Shown: positions 41,542-49,971, numbered from the stretch's first letter. The stretch is DNA of 64,000 bases from Terrimesophilobacter bigeumensis (GCF_039537265.1 NZ_BAABAE010000004.1:1-64000); one strand, 5' to 3'. A program made the numbers and translations. The notes: a model not told the origin generated them from the sequence alone.

Positions 41542-43707
41542 ATGAGCACACCTTCGACCCCCGTCGCGCGCGCGGAGAACTCGCGCGTTCCCCGCTGGCT
41601 TCGCATCCTGGTCCCCGTCGTACTGGCCATCGCCTGGCTGGTGGTGTTCGCGGCCGGGGGCTCATCGTTCGCCAAGGTCAGCGCGGTCGCGAGCAACGCC
41701 CAGGCCCAGTTCCTGCCCTCGAGCGCGGAGGCGACGACGGTTCAGGAGCTCCAGGCCGAGTTCCGCGACGGTGACCTCATCCCCGCCGTCATCGTCTACG
41801 AACGCGACGGCGGATTGACGGATGCCGATCGGTCGTTCATCGCCGACCAGATCGCGGCGCTCCGGGATGTCCCGGGCGTCTCGACCGACGACGTCTCGCC
41901 CATGATCCCCTCGGAGGATGGTGCGGCGGCGGAGGTGTTCGTCCCCATCGACAGCACGATCAAGGTGAGCGACACGGTCGACGAGGTGCGCGCCTACCTC
42001 GCGGATCATGTGAGCGAAGGGCTCGCGGTGTACGTGACCGGCCCGGCCGGGCTCTCCGCGGACATCGCCGGGGCCTTCAGCGGGATCGACGGGCTGCTGC
42101 TGCTCGTCGCGTTCGCCGCCGTCTTCATCATCCTCGTCGTCGTGTACCGGTCCCCGTTGCTGCCCATCATCGTGCTCGGTACGAGCCTCGTCGCGCTCAC
42201 CGGGGCGGTGCTCGTCGTCGTCGCCCTCGCGACTGCGGGGGTCGTGACCTTGACCGGTCAGACCCAGGGCATTCTCTTCATTCTGGTCATCGGGGCCGCG
42301 ACGGACTACTCGCTGCTCTACGTCGCGCGGTACCGCGAGGCACTGCGCGACCACGAGCGCCGGTGGTCGGCGACCTGGAAGGCCCTCACGACATCCTGGG
42401 AGCCGATCCTCGCCTCAGGGGCGACGGTCATCGCCGGCCTCCTCATGCTGCTCTTCAGCGACCTGAACTCGAACAAGGGGATGGGGCCGGTCGCGGCCAT
42501 CGGGATCGGTTTCGCGCTCCTGGCCGCCCTGACCTTCCTTCCTGCGGTCCTGCTGTTCGCGGGCAGAGTCGCGTTCTGGCCGGTCAGGCCAAGGTCCGGT
42601 TCTGCGCACCCGGTGCTCACCGGCCCGGGGGCGAGGGGCACCTGGCCGAGGCTCGGCACGGTCATCGCGCGCCGACCGAGGGCGATCTGGATCGGCACGA
42701 CCCTCGTGCTGCTCGTCGCCGCCGTCGGCATGCTGCAGTTGAAGGCCGACGGGGTGTCGCAGAGCGAATTCGTTCTCGGGCACTCCGAGGCGCGCGACGG
42801 CCAGACCGTACTGGGCGAGCATTTCCCGGGCGGTTCGGGCACCCCCGCCGTCGTCCTCGGTCCGGAGGGCTCTCTCGCCGCCATGGCCGACGTCATTCTC
42901 GCCCAGGACGGCGTCGCCTCGCTCACTGCGATCGCGCACGAGTCGCCCTCCGGCACCGTCCCCGTGACCCGCGACTCCGTCTCCGACCTGCGGGTTGCGC
43001 CGACGGTCGTCGATGGGCGCGTCATGCTGCAGGCGACCCTGGATGCCCCGGGAGACTCCGCCGAGGCGGAGGCCACCGTGCGCGAGCTGAGGGCCCAGTT
43101 GGCCACCGTCGACGGCGAGGTGCTGGTCGGCGGGGTGACGGCCGTCGCCCTCGACACGAACGACGCGGCGATCCATGACCGGAACCTCATCATCCCGCTC
43201 GTGCTCCTCGTGATCACGCTCATCCTCATGCTGTTGCTGCGTGCCGTGCTCGCCCCGTTGCTCCTGATCCTGAGCGTCGTGGTCTCGTTCGCCGCCGCCC
43301 TCGGGGTGTCCGCGCTCGTCTTCAACGGAATCTTCGGCTTCCCGGGGGCCGACCCGTCGGTGCCGATGTTCGGCTTCGTGTTCCTCGTGGCGCTCGGAAT
43401 CGACTACAACATCTTCCTCATGACCCGGGTGCGCGAGGAGTCCCTGAAGCACGGCACGCGTGAGGGGGTACTGCGGGGCCTCGCCTCCACCGGAGGGGTC
43501 ATCACGTCGGCAGGACTCGTTCTCGCGGCGACGTTCGCGGCCCTCGGGGTTCTGCCCATCCTGTTCCTCGTGCAGATCTCCTTCATCGTGGCGTTCGGTG
43601 TTCTCGTGGACACCTTCATCGTTCGATCCCTTCTGGTCCCGGCTCTCGGTTACGACCTCGGTCGGAAGGTCTGGTGGCCGAGCGCGCTGGCCAGGGGAGC
43701 CCGCTGA
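41542..43707 (+). CDS. MMPL family (RND superfamily) transporter
   Basis: A 721-residue membrane protein with the MMPL layout. One helix (residues 15-35) is followed by a large outer domain (about 40-170), five helices, a cytoplasmic loop, helix 7 (RRPRAIWIGTTLVLLVAAVG), a second outer domain and five more helices. The VIGAATDYSLLYVARYREALRD segment near 255 and its second-half counterpart VALGIDYNIFLMTRVREE near 620 contain the membrane Asp-Tyr pairs that carry protons in this family. It probably exports lipids or hydrophobic drugs. Expression is likely controlled by the adjacent kinase-regulator pair through the 24-bp site. The last 58 bases overlap the converging M23 gene. Confidence 0.92.
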   Translation: MSTPSTPVARAENSRVPRWLRILVPVVLAIAWLVVFAAGGSSFAKVSAVASNAQAQFLPSSAEATTVQELQAEFRDGDLIPAVIVYERDGGLTDADRSFIADQIAALRDVPGVSTDDVSPMIPSEDGAAAEVFVPIDSTIKVSDTVDEVRAYLADHVSEGLAVYVTGPAGLSADIAGAFSGIDGLLLLVAFAAVFIILVVVYRSPLLPIIVLGTSLVALTGAVLVVVALATAGVVTLTGQTQGILFILVIGAATDYSLLYVARYREALRDHERRWSATWKALTTSWEPILASGATVIAGLLMLLFSDLNSNKGMGPVAAIGIGFALLAALTFLPAVLLFAGRVAFWPVRPRSGSAHPVLTGPGARGTWPRLGTVIARRPRAIWIGTTLVLLVAAVGMLQLKADGVSQSEFVLGHSEARDGQTVLGEHFPGGSGTPAVVLGPEGSLAAMADVILAQDGVASLTAIAHESPSGTVPVTRDSVSDLRVAPTVVDGRVMLQATLDAPGDSAEAEATVRELRAQLATVDGEVLVGGVTAVALDTNDAAIHDRNLIIPLVLLVITLILMLLLRAVLAPLLLILSVVVSFAAALGVSALVFNGIFGFPGADPSVPMFGFVFLVALGIDYNIFLMTRVREESLKHGTREGVLRGLASTGGVITSAGLVLAATFAALGVLPILFLVQISFIVAFGVLVDTFIVRSLLVPALGYDLGRKVWWPSALARGAR

Positions 43708-44288
43708 CCCGGTGCCGGCTGACTCAGCGGGCGCGTCGGCAGCAGCACCGATCGGGGTATCCCGACGAGGTAGCGAAGCGGCGAGACGTATTCGCCGTGA
43801 AGTCGAACCCCGAAGTGCAGGCACGGTGCCCCGCAGTCGCCGGACTGCAGGGCACCGATAGTGTCGCCGCGGTGCACCACCGTGCCCGCGACAAGTTCTG
43901 AGGTCACCGGTTCGAAACTCGACACCAGACCGCCCGGATGCCGGATCGAGATGACCGGACGGTCGACCACGACCCCGGAGAAGTGGACGACGCCGTCGGC
44001 CGGCGCATAGACGGCGGACCCGACCGCCCCGTGGAGGTCGATTCCCCGGTGTCCTGAGGCGTAGGGCGTGGCGGGTGCGATGAACGGGCGGGCGACCGTA
44101 TGCGGCGGGTCGAGTGGCCAGACCCAGGTTGTCGACCCGGAGGCGATCGCTGTCAGGGTGTCCGACGAGCCTGCCGCGTCGGAGAGTGTCGCTCCCGTCG
44201 CGGTCGCGGTGCCGATCAGAAAGGTGAGAGCGACGAGCACCGGGATGGAGGCCAGCCTGAGTGGCCTGGGGTGCGACGGGAGCGACAT
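43650..44288 (-). CDS. M23/LytM-type peptidoglycan peptidase-like exported protein
   Basis: A 212-residue exported protein with a signal peptide (PVLVALTFLIGTATATGA) and a compact M23 domain. His80 and Asp84 in SGHRGIDLHG and His158 in CGAPCLHFGVR match metal ligands. The region that normally carries the other active-site His reads SSFEPV, as in the actinobacterial TTYEPV subgroup encoded next to rpsB, so catalysis is uncertain. Cys152 and Cys156 may form a disulfide. The C-terminal 30 residues are Pro/Arg-rich and lie over the 3' end of the MMPL gene on the other strand. Confidence 0.82.
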   Translation of the reverse strand: MSLPSHPRPLRLASIPVLVALTFLIGTATATGATLSDAAGSSDTLTAIASGSTTWVWPLDPPHTVARPFIAPATPYASGHRGIDLHGAVGSAVYAPADGVVHFSGVVVDRPVISIRHPGGLVSSFEPVTSELVAGTVVHRGDTIGALQSGDCGAPCLHFGVRLHGEYVSPLRYLVGIPRSVLLPTRPLSQPAPGQRAPLASALGHQTFRPRS

Positions 44289-44631
44289 GGAGTACAGGAT
44301 GCCGCAGCGATGACGGCCTCGGCCGCGATGGTCGCGGCATCCGTGGACAAGCGCCGGCGGCTCGTGTTGTGGAGGAGGGGAGGCGTGGGACCGCCGGCCC
44401 CGCGCCCGGGTGCTATCATTGACTCCGCATCCTGCCCAGCAGGATGACTACGCGTGCCCGCAGCATTTGCACACCAACGTCTGCGAACGCACACCATCTC
44501 CATTCAGTCCCGGCGAGAGCCGGGCGGAGCCGTGTCGGGCACCAGGTTCCGCGCCGACCGGTGCGGAAGAAAACTGAAGCGGTGCACGGCCCGGGTTCTC
44601 CGGATGCCGCGCGCCAGAAAAGGAGACGGCC
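44289..44631 (+). promoter_or_regulatory. rpsB promoter and long structured leader
   Basis: This 343-base interval has no convincing gene. TATCAT (44414-44419) is the best -10. The transcript would start near 44426 with the perfect hairpin CATCCTG-cccag-CAGGATG (44428-44446) at its 5' end, followed by about 185 further leader bases. The rpsB ribosome site AAGGAGA stands just before the ATG. A leader of this length suits S2 autoregulation, as known for E. coli rpsB, but no homologous fold was verified. Confidence 0.5.
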
Positions 44632-45765
44632 ATGGCCGTTGTCACCATCCGCCAGCTGCTCGACAGCGGCGTCCACTTCGGACACCAGACCCGCCGCTGG
44701 AACCCGAAGATGAAGCGGTTCATCCTCACCGAGCGCAGTGGCAGCCACATCATCGACCTGCAGCAGTCGCTCGCCTACATCGACAAGACCTACGACTACG
44801 TGCGCGAGACGGTCGCCCACGGCGGCACGATCCTCTTCGTGGGCACCAAGAAGCAGGCGCAGGGCTCGATCGCGGAGCAGGCGCAGCGCGTCGGCCAGCC
44901 GTTCGTCAACCAGCGCTGGCTCGGCGGACTGCTCACCAACTTCCAGACGGTCTCCAAGCGCCTCGCGCGCATGAAGGAGCTCGAGGAGATCGACTTCGAC
45001 GACACGACGAAGGGCTTCACCAAGAAGGAGCTCCTCATCAAGAAGCGCGAGCTCGACAAGCTTCACAAGAGCCTCGGCGGCATCCGCAACCTCACCAAGA
45101 CGCCGTCGGCGCTCTGGGTCGTCGACACCAAGAAGGAGCACCTCGCGATCGACGAGGCGCGCAAGCTCGGTATCCCGATCATCGGCATCCTCGACACCAA
45201 CTGCGACCCGGACGAGGTCCAGTACCCGATTCCGGGCAACGACGACGCGATCCGCTCGGTCGCCCTGCTGACGCGCATCGTCGCGGATGCGGCGGCTGAG
45301 GGTCTCATCCAGCGCCACCAGAAGCCGGAGGGCGATGGCGAGGCCGCCGAGCCGATGGCCGAGTGGGAGGCCGAGCTTCTCCAGGCCGGCACGCCGGCTC
45401 CGGATGCCGATGCTGCTGCGCCTGTCGAAACTCCGGTCGAGTCCGCAACGTCTCCGACCGAGTCCGCAACGCCCCCCGTCGAGCCCGCAACGTCTCCGGT
45501 CGAGCCTGTCGAGACCCCGGCCGTCGCCGAGGAGGCCCCCGCCGAGAAGAAGGCGGCGAGCAAGCCTGCCGCCGCCAAGACCGAGGAGAAGGCCGCCGAG
45601 AAGACGGCCGACAAGACGACCGAGAAGCCCGCCGCCAAGGCTCCGGCCGCGAAGAAGCCGGCCGCGAAGGCCGACGCTGCGAAGGCCGACGCACCCGACG
45701 CCACGGCCAAGCCCGCGACGAAGAAGCCGGCCGCGAAGGCCGACTCCGCCGACGCGTCCAAGTAA
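44632..45765 (+). CDS. rpsB: 30S ribosomal protein S2 with long repetitive C-terminal tail
   Basis: The first 245 residues or so are standard S2 (VTIRQLLDSGVHFGHQTRRW, then RWLGGLLTNFQTV near 100 and DTNCDPDEVQYPIPGNDDA near 190). The remaining 130 residues are low-complexity. Residues 267-294 form four heptad repeats (TPVESAT, SPTESAT, PPVEPAT, SPVEPVE). A long Ala/Lys/Glu stretch (KAASKPAAAK, EKTADKTTEKPAAKAPAAK) follows to the end. The heptad array is coded by 21-bp DNA repeats. The tail is probably disordered and exposed on the 30S subunit. tsf follows after 25 bases in the usual operon. Confidence 0.95.
   Translation: MAVVTIRQLLDSGVHFGHQTRRWNPKMKRFILTERSGSHIIDLQQSLAYIDKTYDYVRETVAHGGTILFVGTKKQAQGSIAEQAQRVGQPFVNQRWLGGLLTNFQTVSKRLARMKELEEIDFDDTTKGFTKKELLIKKRELDKLHKSLGGIRNLTKTPSALWVVDTKKEHLAIDEARKLGIPIIGILDTNCDPDEVQYPIPGNDDAIRSVALLTRIVADAAAEGLIQRHQKPEGDGEAAEPMAEWEAELLQAGTPAPDADAAAPVETPVESATSPTESATPPVEPATSPVEPVETPAVAEEAPAEKKAASKPAAAKTEEKAAEKTADKTTEKPAAKAPAAKKPAAKADAAKADAPDATAKPATKKPAAKADSADASK
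45430..45513. repeat. four 21-bp coding tandem repeats in rpsB
   Basis: Units start at 45430, 45451, 45472 and 45493; the second is TCTCCGACCGAGTCCGCAAC plus G. The last unit is the beginning of a 27-bp sequence (45493-45519) that matches 32601-32627 in the cupin gene at 26 of 27 bases. Confidence 0.88.
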
Positions 45766-45790
45766 ACGTAGAACCAGTAAGGAACCGAGA

Positions 45791-46639
45791 ATGGCAAACT
45801 TCACTGCCGCAGACGTCAAGGCGCTCCGTGACCGCCTCGGCACCGGAATGATGGACAGCAAGAACGCTCTCGTCGAGGCGGATGGCGACCTCGAGAAGGC
45901 CGTCGAGATCCTTCGCCTCAAGGGTGCGAAGAACAACGCGAAGCGTGCCGACCGCTCCACGAGCGAAGGCCTCGTCGCCGCCGTCGAGAACGGTGGTACC
46001 GCCACGATGATCGAGCTCGCCTGCGAGACCGACTTCGTGGCCAAGAGCGACAAGTTCGTGAACCTCGCCGAGGCGGTGCTCACCGCGGCATCCGCTGCGC
46101 GCGCCGGCTCCGTGGAGGAGGCGCTCGCGGCCCCTTCGGCAGGCTCAGGGGGAGCGTCGGGTGACAAGACCGTCGCCCAGCTCATCGAGGAGGATTCCGC
46201 GGTTCTCGGCGAGAAGGTCGAGCTCCGCCGTGTCGTCTCGGTCGATGCCGACGCGTTCTCGATCTACCTGCACCGCACGAGCAAGGATCTCCCGCCCCAG
46301 GTGGGTGTCGTCGTCGGCTACACCGGAAGCGATGCGGACACCGCGCGCAGTGTTGCCCAGCACATCGCCTTCGCCGACCCGCAGTACCTCACGCGCGAGG
46401 AGGTCCCGGCCGACATCGTCGAGAAGGAGCGCGAGATCGTCACCGAGATCTCCCGCAACGAGGGCAAGCCGGAGGCGGCACTTCCGAAGATCGTCGAGGG
46501 CCGCATCGGTGCGTTCTTCAAGCAGGTCGCCCTGCTCGACCAGGATTACGCGAAGGACAACAAGCTCACGATCGGGCAGGTCCTGAAGGATGCCGGCATC
46601 ACGGTGACCGGTTTCGCCCGCTTCAAGGTCGGAGCCTAG
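45791..46639 (+). CDS. tsf: translation elongation factor Ts
   Basis: A 282-residue nucleotide exchange factor for EF-Tu. The N-terminal UBA-like domain (TAADVKALRDRLGTGMMDSKNAL) and the core motif ELACETDFVAKSDKF near residue 75 are diagnostic. VGVVVGYTG and the coiled-coil region near 210-240 follow. Between the two core subdomains, residues 113-122 (APSAGSGGAS) are coded by a fragment of a dispersed repeat (46131-46151) that inserts a flexible linker. The ATG has an AAGGAACC-type site. A strong terminator follows the stop. Confidence 0.96.
   Translation: MANFTAADVKALRDRLGTGMMDSKNALVEADGDLEKAVEILRLKGAKNNAKRADRSTSEGLVAAVENGGTATMIELACETDFVAKSDKFVNLAEAVLTAASAARAGSVEEALAAPSAGSGGASGDKTVAQLIEEDSAVLGEKVELRRVVSVDADAFSIYLHRTSKDLPPQVGVVVGYTGSDADTARSVAQHIAFADPQYLTREEVPADIVEKEREIVTEISRNEGKPEAALPKIVEGRIGAFFKQVALLDQDYAKDNKLTIGQVLKDAGITVTGFARFKVGA
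46131..46151. repeat. dispersed palindrome-like repeat inside tsf
   Basis: CCCCTTCGGCAGGCTCAGGG plus one G. One base differs from the pattern CCCTTCGACAGGCTCAGGG, which I recall as a frequent dispersed repeat in actinobacterial genomes. It is read in frame as APSAGSGG. Confidence 0.6.
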
Positions 46640-46652
46640 CGAATAGTGTTGA

Positions 46653-46684
46653 TGGGGTTTCGGATGTTCGCATCCGGAACCCCA
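46653..46684 (+). terminator. terminator after tsf
   Basis: TGGGGTTTCGGATG pairs with CATCCGGAACCCCA around a TTCG tetraloop, with only one G-T pair, and is followed by TTTCGCT. It closes the rpsB-tsf operon, 13 bases after the stop. Confidence 0.85.
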
Positions 46685-46734
46685 TTTCGCTGCTCAGAGC
46701 GAATAATCTGGACAGGACAGACAGGGGAGAGACC

Positions 46735-47448
46735 ATGACCGACTCCGGCAGACGACGGGTGCTCCTCAAGCTCTCAGGCGAATCGTTCGGCGGCGGCGCG
46801 CTCGGCGTCAACCCGGATGTGGTGAGCGGCCTGGCGAAGGAGATCGCCGCGGCGGCATCCGATGCCGAGATCGCGATCGTCGTCGGCGGTGGCAACTTCT
46901 TCCGCGGTGCAGAGCTCTCCCAGCGCGGTATGGACCGCGGTCGTGCCGACTACATGGGCATGCTCGGCACGGTCATGAACGCTCTCGCCCTGCAGGACTT
47001 TCTCGAGCAGGCCGGCGCCGCAACGCGCGTGCAGTCGGCGATCGCGATGACCCAGGTCGCCGAGCCATACATCCCGCGCCGTGCCGAGCGCCACCTCGAG
47101 AAGGGCCGCGTCGTCATCTTCGGGGCCGGGGCCGGTCTCCCGTACTTCTCGACCGATACCGTCGCAGCCCAGCGTGCGCTCGAGATCGGTGCGGATGTCG
47201 TGCTCGTCGCGAAGAACGGGGTCGACGGCGTCTACGACGGAGACCCCCGCAAGAATGCGAAGGCCTCCAAGCTCGACAAGGTCACCTACCAGGAGGCCCT
47301 CGTGCAGGGTCTCAAGGTCGTCGACTCGACGGCGTTCAGCCTGTGCATGGACAACGGGATGCCCATGGTCGTCTTCGGCATGGAGCCGGGCGGCAACATC
47401 ACCAAGGCGATCCGGGGCGATCGCATCGGTACCCTCGTCAGCAACTGA
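46735..47448 (+). CDS. pyrH: UMP kinase
   Basis: A 237-residue hexameric amino-acid-kinase-fold enzyme that phosphorylates UMP to UDP. LLKLSGESFGG (residues 7-17), VVGGGNFFRGAELS near 45, MGMLGTVMNALALQD near 76 and VVIFGAGAGLPYFSTDT near 125 mark the nucleotide and UMP sites. The ATG has GGGGAGAGA upstream, and TAATCT 30 bases before it may be a -10 separate from tsf. A DMT exporter gene follows after six bases, inserted between pyrH and frr. Confidence 0.96.
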   Translation: MTDSGRRRVLLKLSGESFGGGALGVNPDVVSGLAKEIAAAASDAEIAIVVGGGNFFRGAELSQRGMDRGRADYMGMLGTVMNALALQDFLEQAGAATRVQSAIAMTQVAEPYIPRRAERHLEKGRVVIFGAGAGLPYFSTDTVAAQRALEIGADVVLVAKNGVDGVYDGDPRKNAKASKLDKVTYQEALVQGLKVVDSTAFSLCMDNGMPMVVFGMEPGGNITKAIRGDRIGTLVSN

Positions 47449-47454
47449 CCGGGG

Positions 47455-48315
47455 ATGTCGCTCCTCGTCCTCGCGCTCGTCGGGTTCGCCGCGATCGCCC
47501 ATGCCGCCTGGAACATCGCGATCAAGCGCGCCGGAGCCAGCGGGCCGGGCTTCCTCTGGCTGAGTTTCATCGTCGGCGCCGTCGTGTTCCTGCCCTTCGG
47601 CATCTGGTCGCTTGTCGACTCCGGCGTCGACCTCCTGCACTGGCTCTGGCTGGCCGTGGTGAGCGGTGCCCTGCAGATCGCCTACTTCTTCCTGCTCCAG
47701 CGCGGCTATCGCAAGGGCGATGTCTCGGTCGTCTATCCGCTCGCGAGGGGCACCGGTCCGCTGCTCACGGTCGTCTTCGCGATGATCCTGTTCGGTGAGC
47801 GCCCTGGTCTCGTCGCTCTCGCCGGGGCCGCACTCGTGATCGCGGGGGTCGTCATCACGGGCCTCGCCGGCGGACGCGCCCACGCCGCGGACAATCGAGC
47901 CGGCATCCTCTACGGCCTCGTGATCGGCGTCCTCATCGCGATCTACACCCTGTGGGACAGTGCGGCGGTGACCGTCGGCGGGATGCCGGCGGTGGGCCTC
48001 TACTGGGGGAGCGTGCTGTTCCAGTTCCTGCTGCTCGCGCCGGTCGGGCTTCGCTCGCGAAGGGGCCTTGTCGCGACCGCGAAGAGGCACTGGGTGGCCA
48101 TCCTCATCGTGGGAGTGCTCGCGCCGCTCGCCTACATCGTCGTGCTGCTCGCCTTCCAGCTCGCCCCCGTCTCGATCGTCGCACCGGCGCGCGAGGTGAG
48201 TGTCGTCCTCGTGGGGCTGGCGGGCTGGCTGTTCTTCCGCGAACCCCATCCGGCGCGCAGGCTCGTCGGCGCTGCCATCGTCCTCGCCGGGATCGCGCTG
48301 CTGGCTGCGAGTTAG
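47455..48315 (+). CDS. EamA/DMT family transporter
   Basis: A 286-residue membrane protein with about ten helices in two EamA repeats. The first half contains RGYRKGDVSVVYPLARGTGPLL near residue 82, a strongly conserved block, and the second half LAPVSIVAPAREVSVVLVGLAGWLF near 240. Substrate unknown. The ATG is six bases after the pyrH stop, so it probably shares that transcript. Its presence between pyrH and frr is unusual; these two are normally adjacent. A -10 (TAAACT) for frr lies just after its stop. Confidence 0.85.
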   Translation: MSLLVLALVGFAAIAHAAWNIAIKRAGASGPGFLWLSFIVGAVVFLPFGIWSLVDSGVDLLHWLWLAVVSGALQIAYFFLLQRGYRKGDVSVVYPLARGTGPLLTVVFAMILFGERPGLVALAGAALVIAGVVITGLAGGRAHAADNRAGILYGLVIGVLIAIYTLWDSAAVTVGGMPAVGLYWGSVLFQFLLLAPVGLRSRRGLVATAKRHWVAILIVGVLAPLAYIVVLLAFQLAPVSIVAPAREVSVVLVGLAGWLFFREPHPARRLVGAAIVLAGIALLAAS

Positions 48316-48319
48316 CCGA

Positions 48320-48325
48320 TAAACT
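48320..48325 (+). promoter_or_regulatory. -10 element (TAAACT) of frr-cdsA
   Basis: TAAACT lies 23 bases before the frr GTG; the GAAGGAG ribosome site follows in the short leader. Confidence 0.5.
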
Positions 48326-48348
48326 TGCCCAAACGCGAAGGAGTTGCC

Positions 48349-48903
48349 GTGATCACCGACGTACTGGCCGAGGCCAAGGACAAGATGCACAAGGCCGTCG
48401 AGGTCGCCAAGGAGGACTTCTCCGGCGTGCGCACCGGGCGGGCCAATCCGGCGCTGTTCCAGAAGCTTCTCGTCGATTATTACGGGACTCCGACGCCGCT
48501 CACGCAGCTTGCCGGCATGCAGAACGCGGATGCGCGCACGCTCGTGATCACCCCTTACGACAAGAGCGCCCTCAAGGAGATCGAGAAGGCCATCGTCGCG
48601 GCCCCGAACCTCGGCGCGAACGTCGGCAACGACGGGACGGTCGTGAGGGCGACCCTGCCCGAGCTCACCGAGGATCGCCGCAGGGAGTTCGTGAAGATCG
48701 TGCGCGGTAAGGGCGAGGATGCCAAGGTCGCCATCCGCAACATCCGGCGCAAGGCGAAGGACGACCTCGACGGGCTCAAGGCCGAGGTCGGCGACGACGA
48801 GGTCGCGAGGGCGGAGAAGGAGCTCGAGACGCTCACCAAGAGCCAGGTCGACGCGATCGACGAGGCGCTGCGCAAGAAGGAAGCCGAGCTTCTCGAGGTC
48901 TGA
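48349..48903 (+). CDS. frr: ribosome recycling factor
   Basis: A 184-residue two-domain protein that splits post-termination ribosomes together with EF-G. The N-terminal helix (VLAEAKDKMHKAVEVAKEDF), the VRTGRANPALFQKLLVDYYG segment near residue 28 and the C-terminal RRKAKDDLDGL / LTKSQVDAIDEALRKKEAELLEV helices are typical. The GTG at 48349 has GAAGGAG six bases upstream; an in-frame start at 48325 is less likely. The stop is followed directly by the cdsA ATG. Confidence 0.96.
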   Translation: MITDVLAEAKDKMHKAVEVAKEDFSGVRTGRANPALFQKLLVDYYGTPTPLTQLAGMQNADARTLVITPYDKSALKEIEKAIVAAPNLGANVGNDGTVVRATLPELTEDRRREFVKIVRGKGEDAKVAIRNIRRKAKDDLDGLKAEVGDDEVARAEKELETLTKSQVDAIDEALRKKEAELLEV

Positions 48904-49923
48904 ATGCCGGAAGACGCTGAAGGGCCGCCGCTGACCCCGGCGAGGAGAAGGTGGAGTTTCCGACGCGCCGATCTCGAGGCACGCGCGGATGCGACGCGCG
49001 CTGAGCTCAAAGCTCAGATGAAGGCACGGCGGGCGGAGCTCAAGTCGCAGATGGATGCCACCAGGGCCCAGATCGACGAGGCGAACGAGAGGATCGAGGC
49101 CCGGACCGGCCGTAACCTGCCGCTCGCCATCCTCATCGGGCTCGCCATGGGCTTCGCGATGCTGTTCAGCCTCATCGTCGTGAAGGAACTCTTCATGATC
49201 GTCGCGGCCGTTCTCATCGCGTTCACGGCGTTCGAACTCGCAAGCGCCCTGCGGGCGTCCGGGCGACGGGTGCCGCGCTGGCCGACCGTGCTGGCCGCGC
49301 TCGCCACGGTTCCGGCCGCCTTCTATCTCGGCGACAGCGGCAAGTGGCTCGTGACCGTCGCCGGGATCGCGTTCGTGGTGCTCTGGCGGAGTGCCGAACT
49401 CGCGAGTCCGCGCCTGCGTGCGCCGGCGAGGGAGGTGTGGCTCGACCTTGCGGCGGGCACGTTCATCCAGGTGTATGTGCCGTTCCTGGCGAGTTACGCG
49501 GTACTGCTGGCAGCCCAGGATGGAGGGCAGTGGTGGACCCTCGCCTTCCTCATCCTCGTGATCTCGGTCGACACGGGTGCGTACGCGACGGGCCTGACGT
49601 TCGGCAAGCATCCGATGGCCCCGCGCATCAGCCCGAAGAAGACCTGGGAGGGCTTCGCCGGGTCGGTCGGGGCAGCCTTCATCGCTGGTATCCTGCTGTC
49701 GCTCTTCATGATCGGCCAGCCCTGGTGGTTCGGCTTCGTATTCGGGGCGGTCATCGTGGCGACCGCGACGATCGGCGACCTCACCGAGTCGCTCATCAAG
49801 CGCGACCTCGGCATCAAGGACATCAGCACCTGGCTGCCCGGCCATGGCGGCTTCCTCGACCGGATGGACTCGATCGTCCTCAGCTCTGCCGCGGCCTACG
49901 TGCTGTACCTGATCTTCGCCTGA
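48904..49923 (+). CDS. cdsA: phosphatidate cytidylyltransferase
   Basis: A 339-residue membrane enzyme that makes CDP-diacylglycerol for phospholipid synthesis. The first 60 residues are a charged, helical extension with the repeat-like ELKAQMKARRAELKSQMDATRAQ, followed by eight or so membrane helices. The CDP-alcohol signature lies at the end: GDLTESLIKRDLGIKDISTWLPGHGGFLDRMDS, here split around residues 290-325, with the key SLIKR...KD...PGHGG...DR...D residues. It directly abuts frr. The coiled N-terminal extension is longer than in E. coli CdsA and common in actinobacteria. Confidence 0.94.
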   Translation: MPEDAEGPPLTPARRRWSFRRADLEARADATRAELKAQMKARRAELKSQMDATRAQIDEANERIEARTGRNLPLAILIGLAMGFAMLFSLIVVKELFMIVAAVLIAFTAFELASALRASGRRVPRWPTVLAALATVPAAFYLGDSGKWLVTVAGIAFVVLWRSAELASPRLRAPAREVWLDLAAGTFIQVYVPFLASYAVLLAAQDGGQWWTLAFLILVISVDTGAYATGLTFGKHPMAPRISPKKTWEGFAGSVGAAFIAGILLSLFMIGQPWWFGFVFGAVIVATATIGDLTESLIKRDLGIKDISTWLPGHGGFLDRMDSIVLSSAAAYVLYLIFA

Positions 49924-49971
49924 GCGACCGACACGGGCCTGCGCGCAGCATCCATGGGGCAGAATGGTCGG

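Noticed and set aside
45430..45513. Frameshift or assembly error in rpsB
   Set aside because: The four units preserve the frame to a normal stop before tsf, and disordered tails of S2 are compatible with function.
46774..49845. 1023-codon open frame antisense to pyrH-frr-cdsA
   Set aside because: It covers four conserved genes and encodes a charged, motif-free sequence; typical GC-rich shadow.
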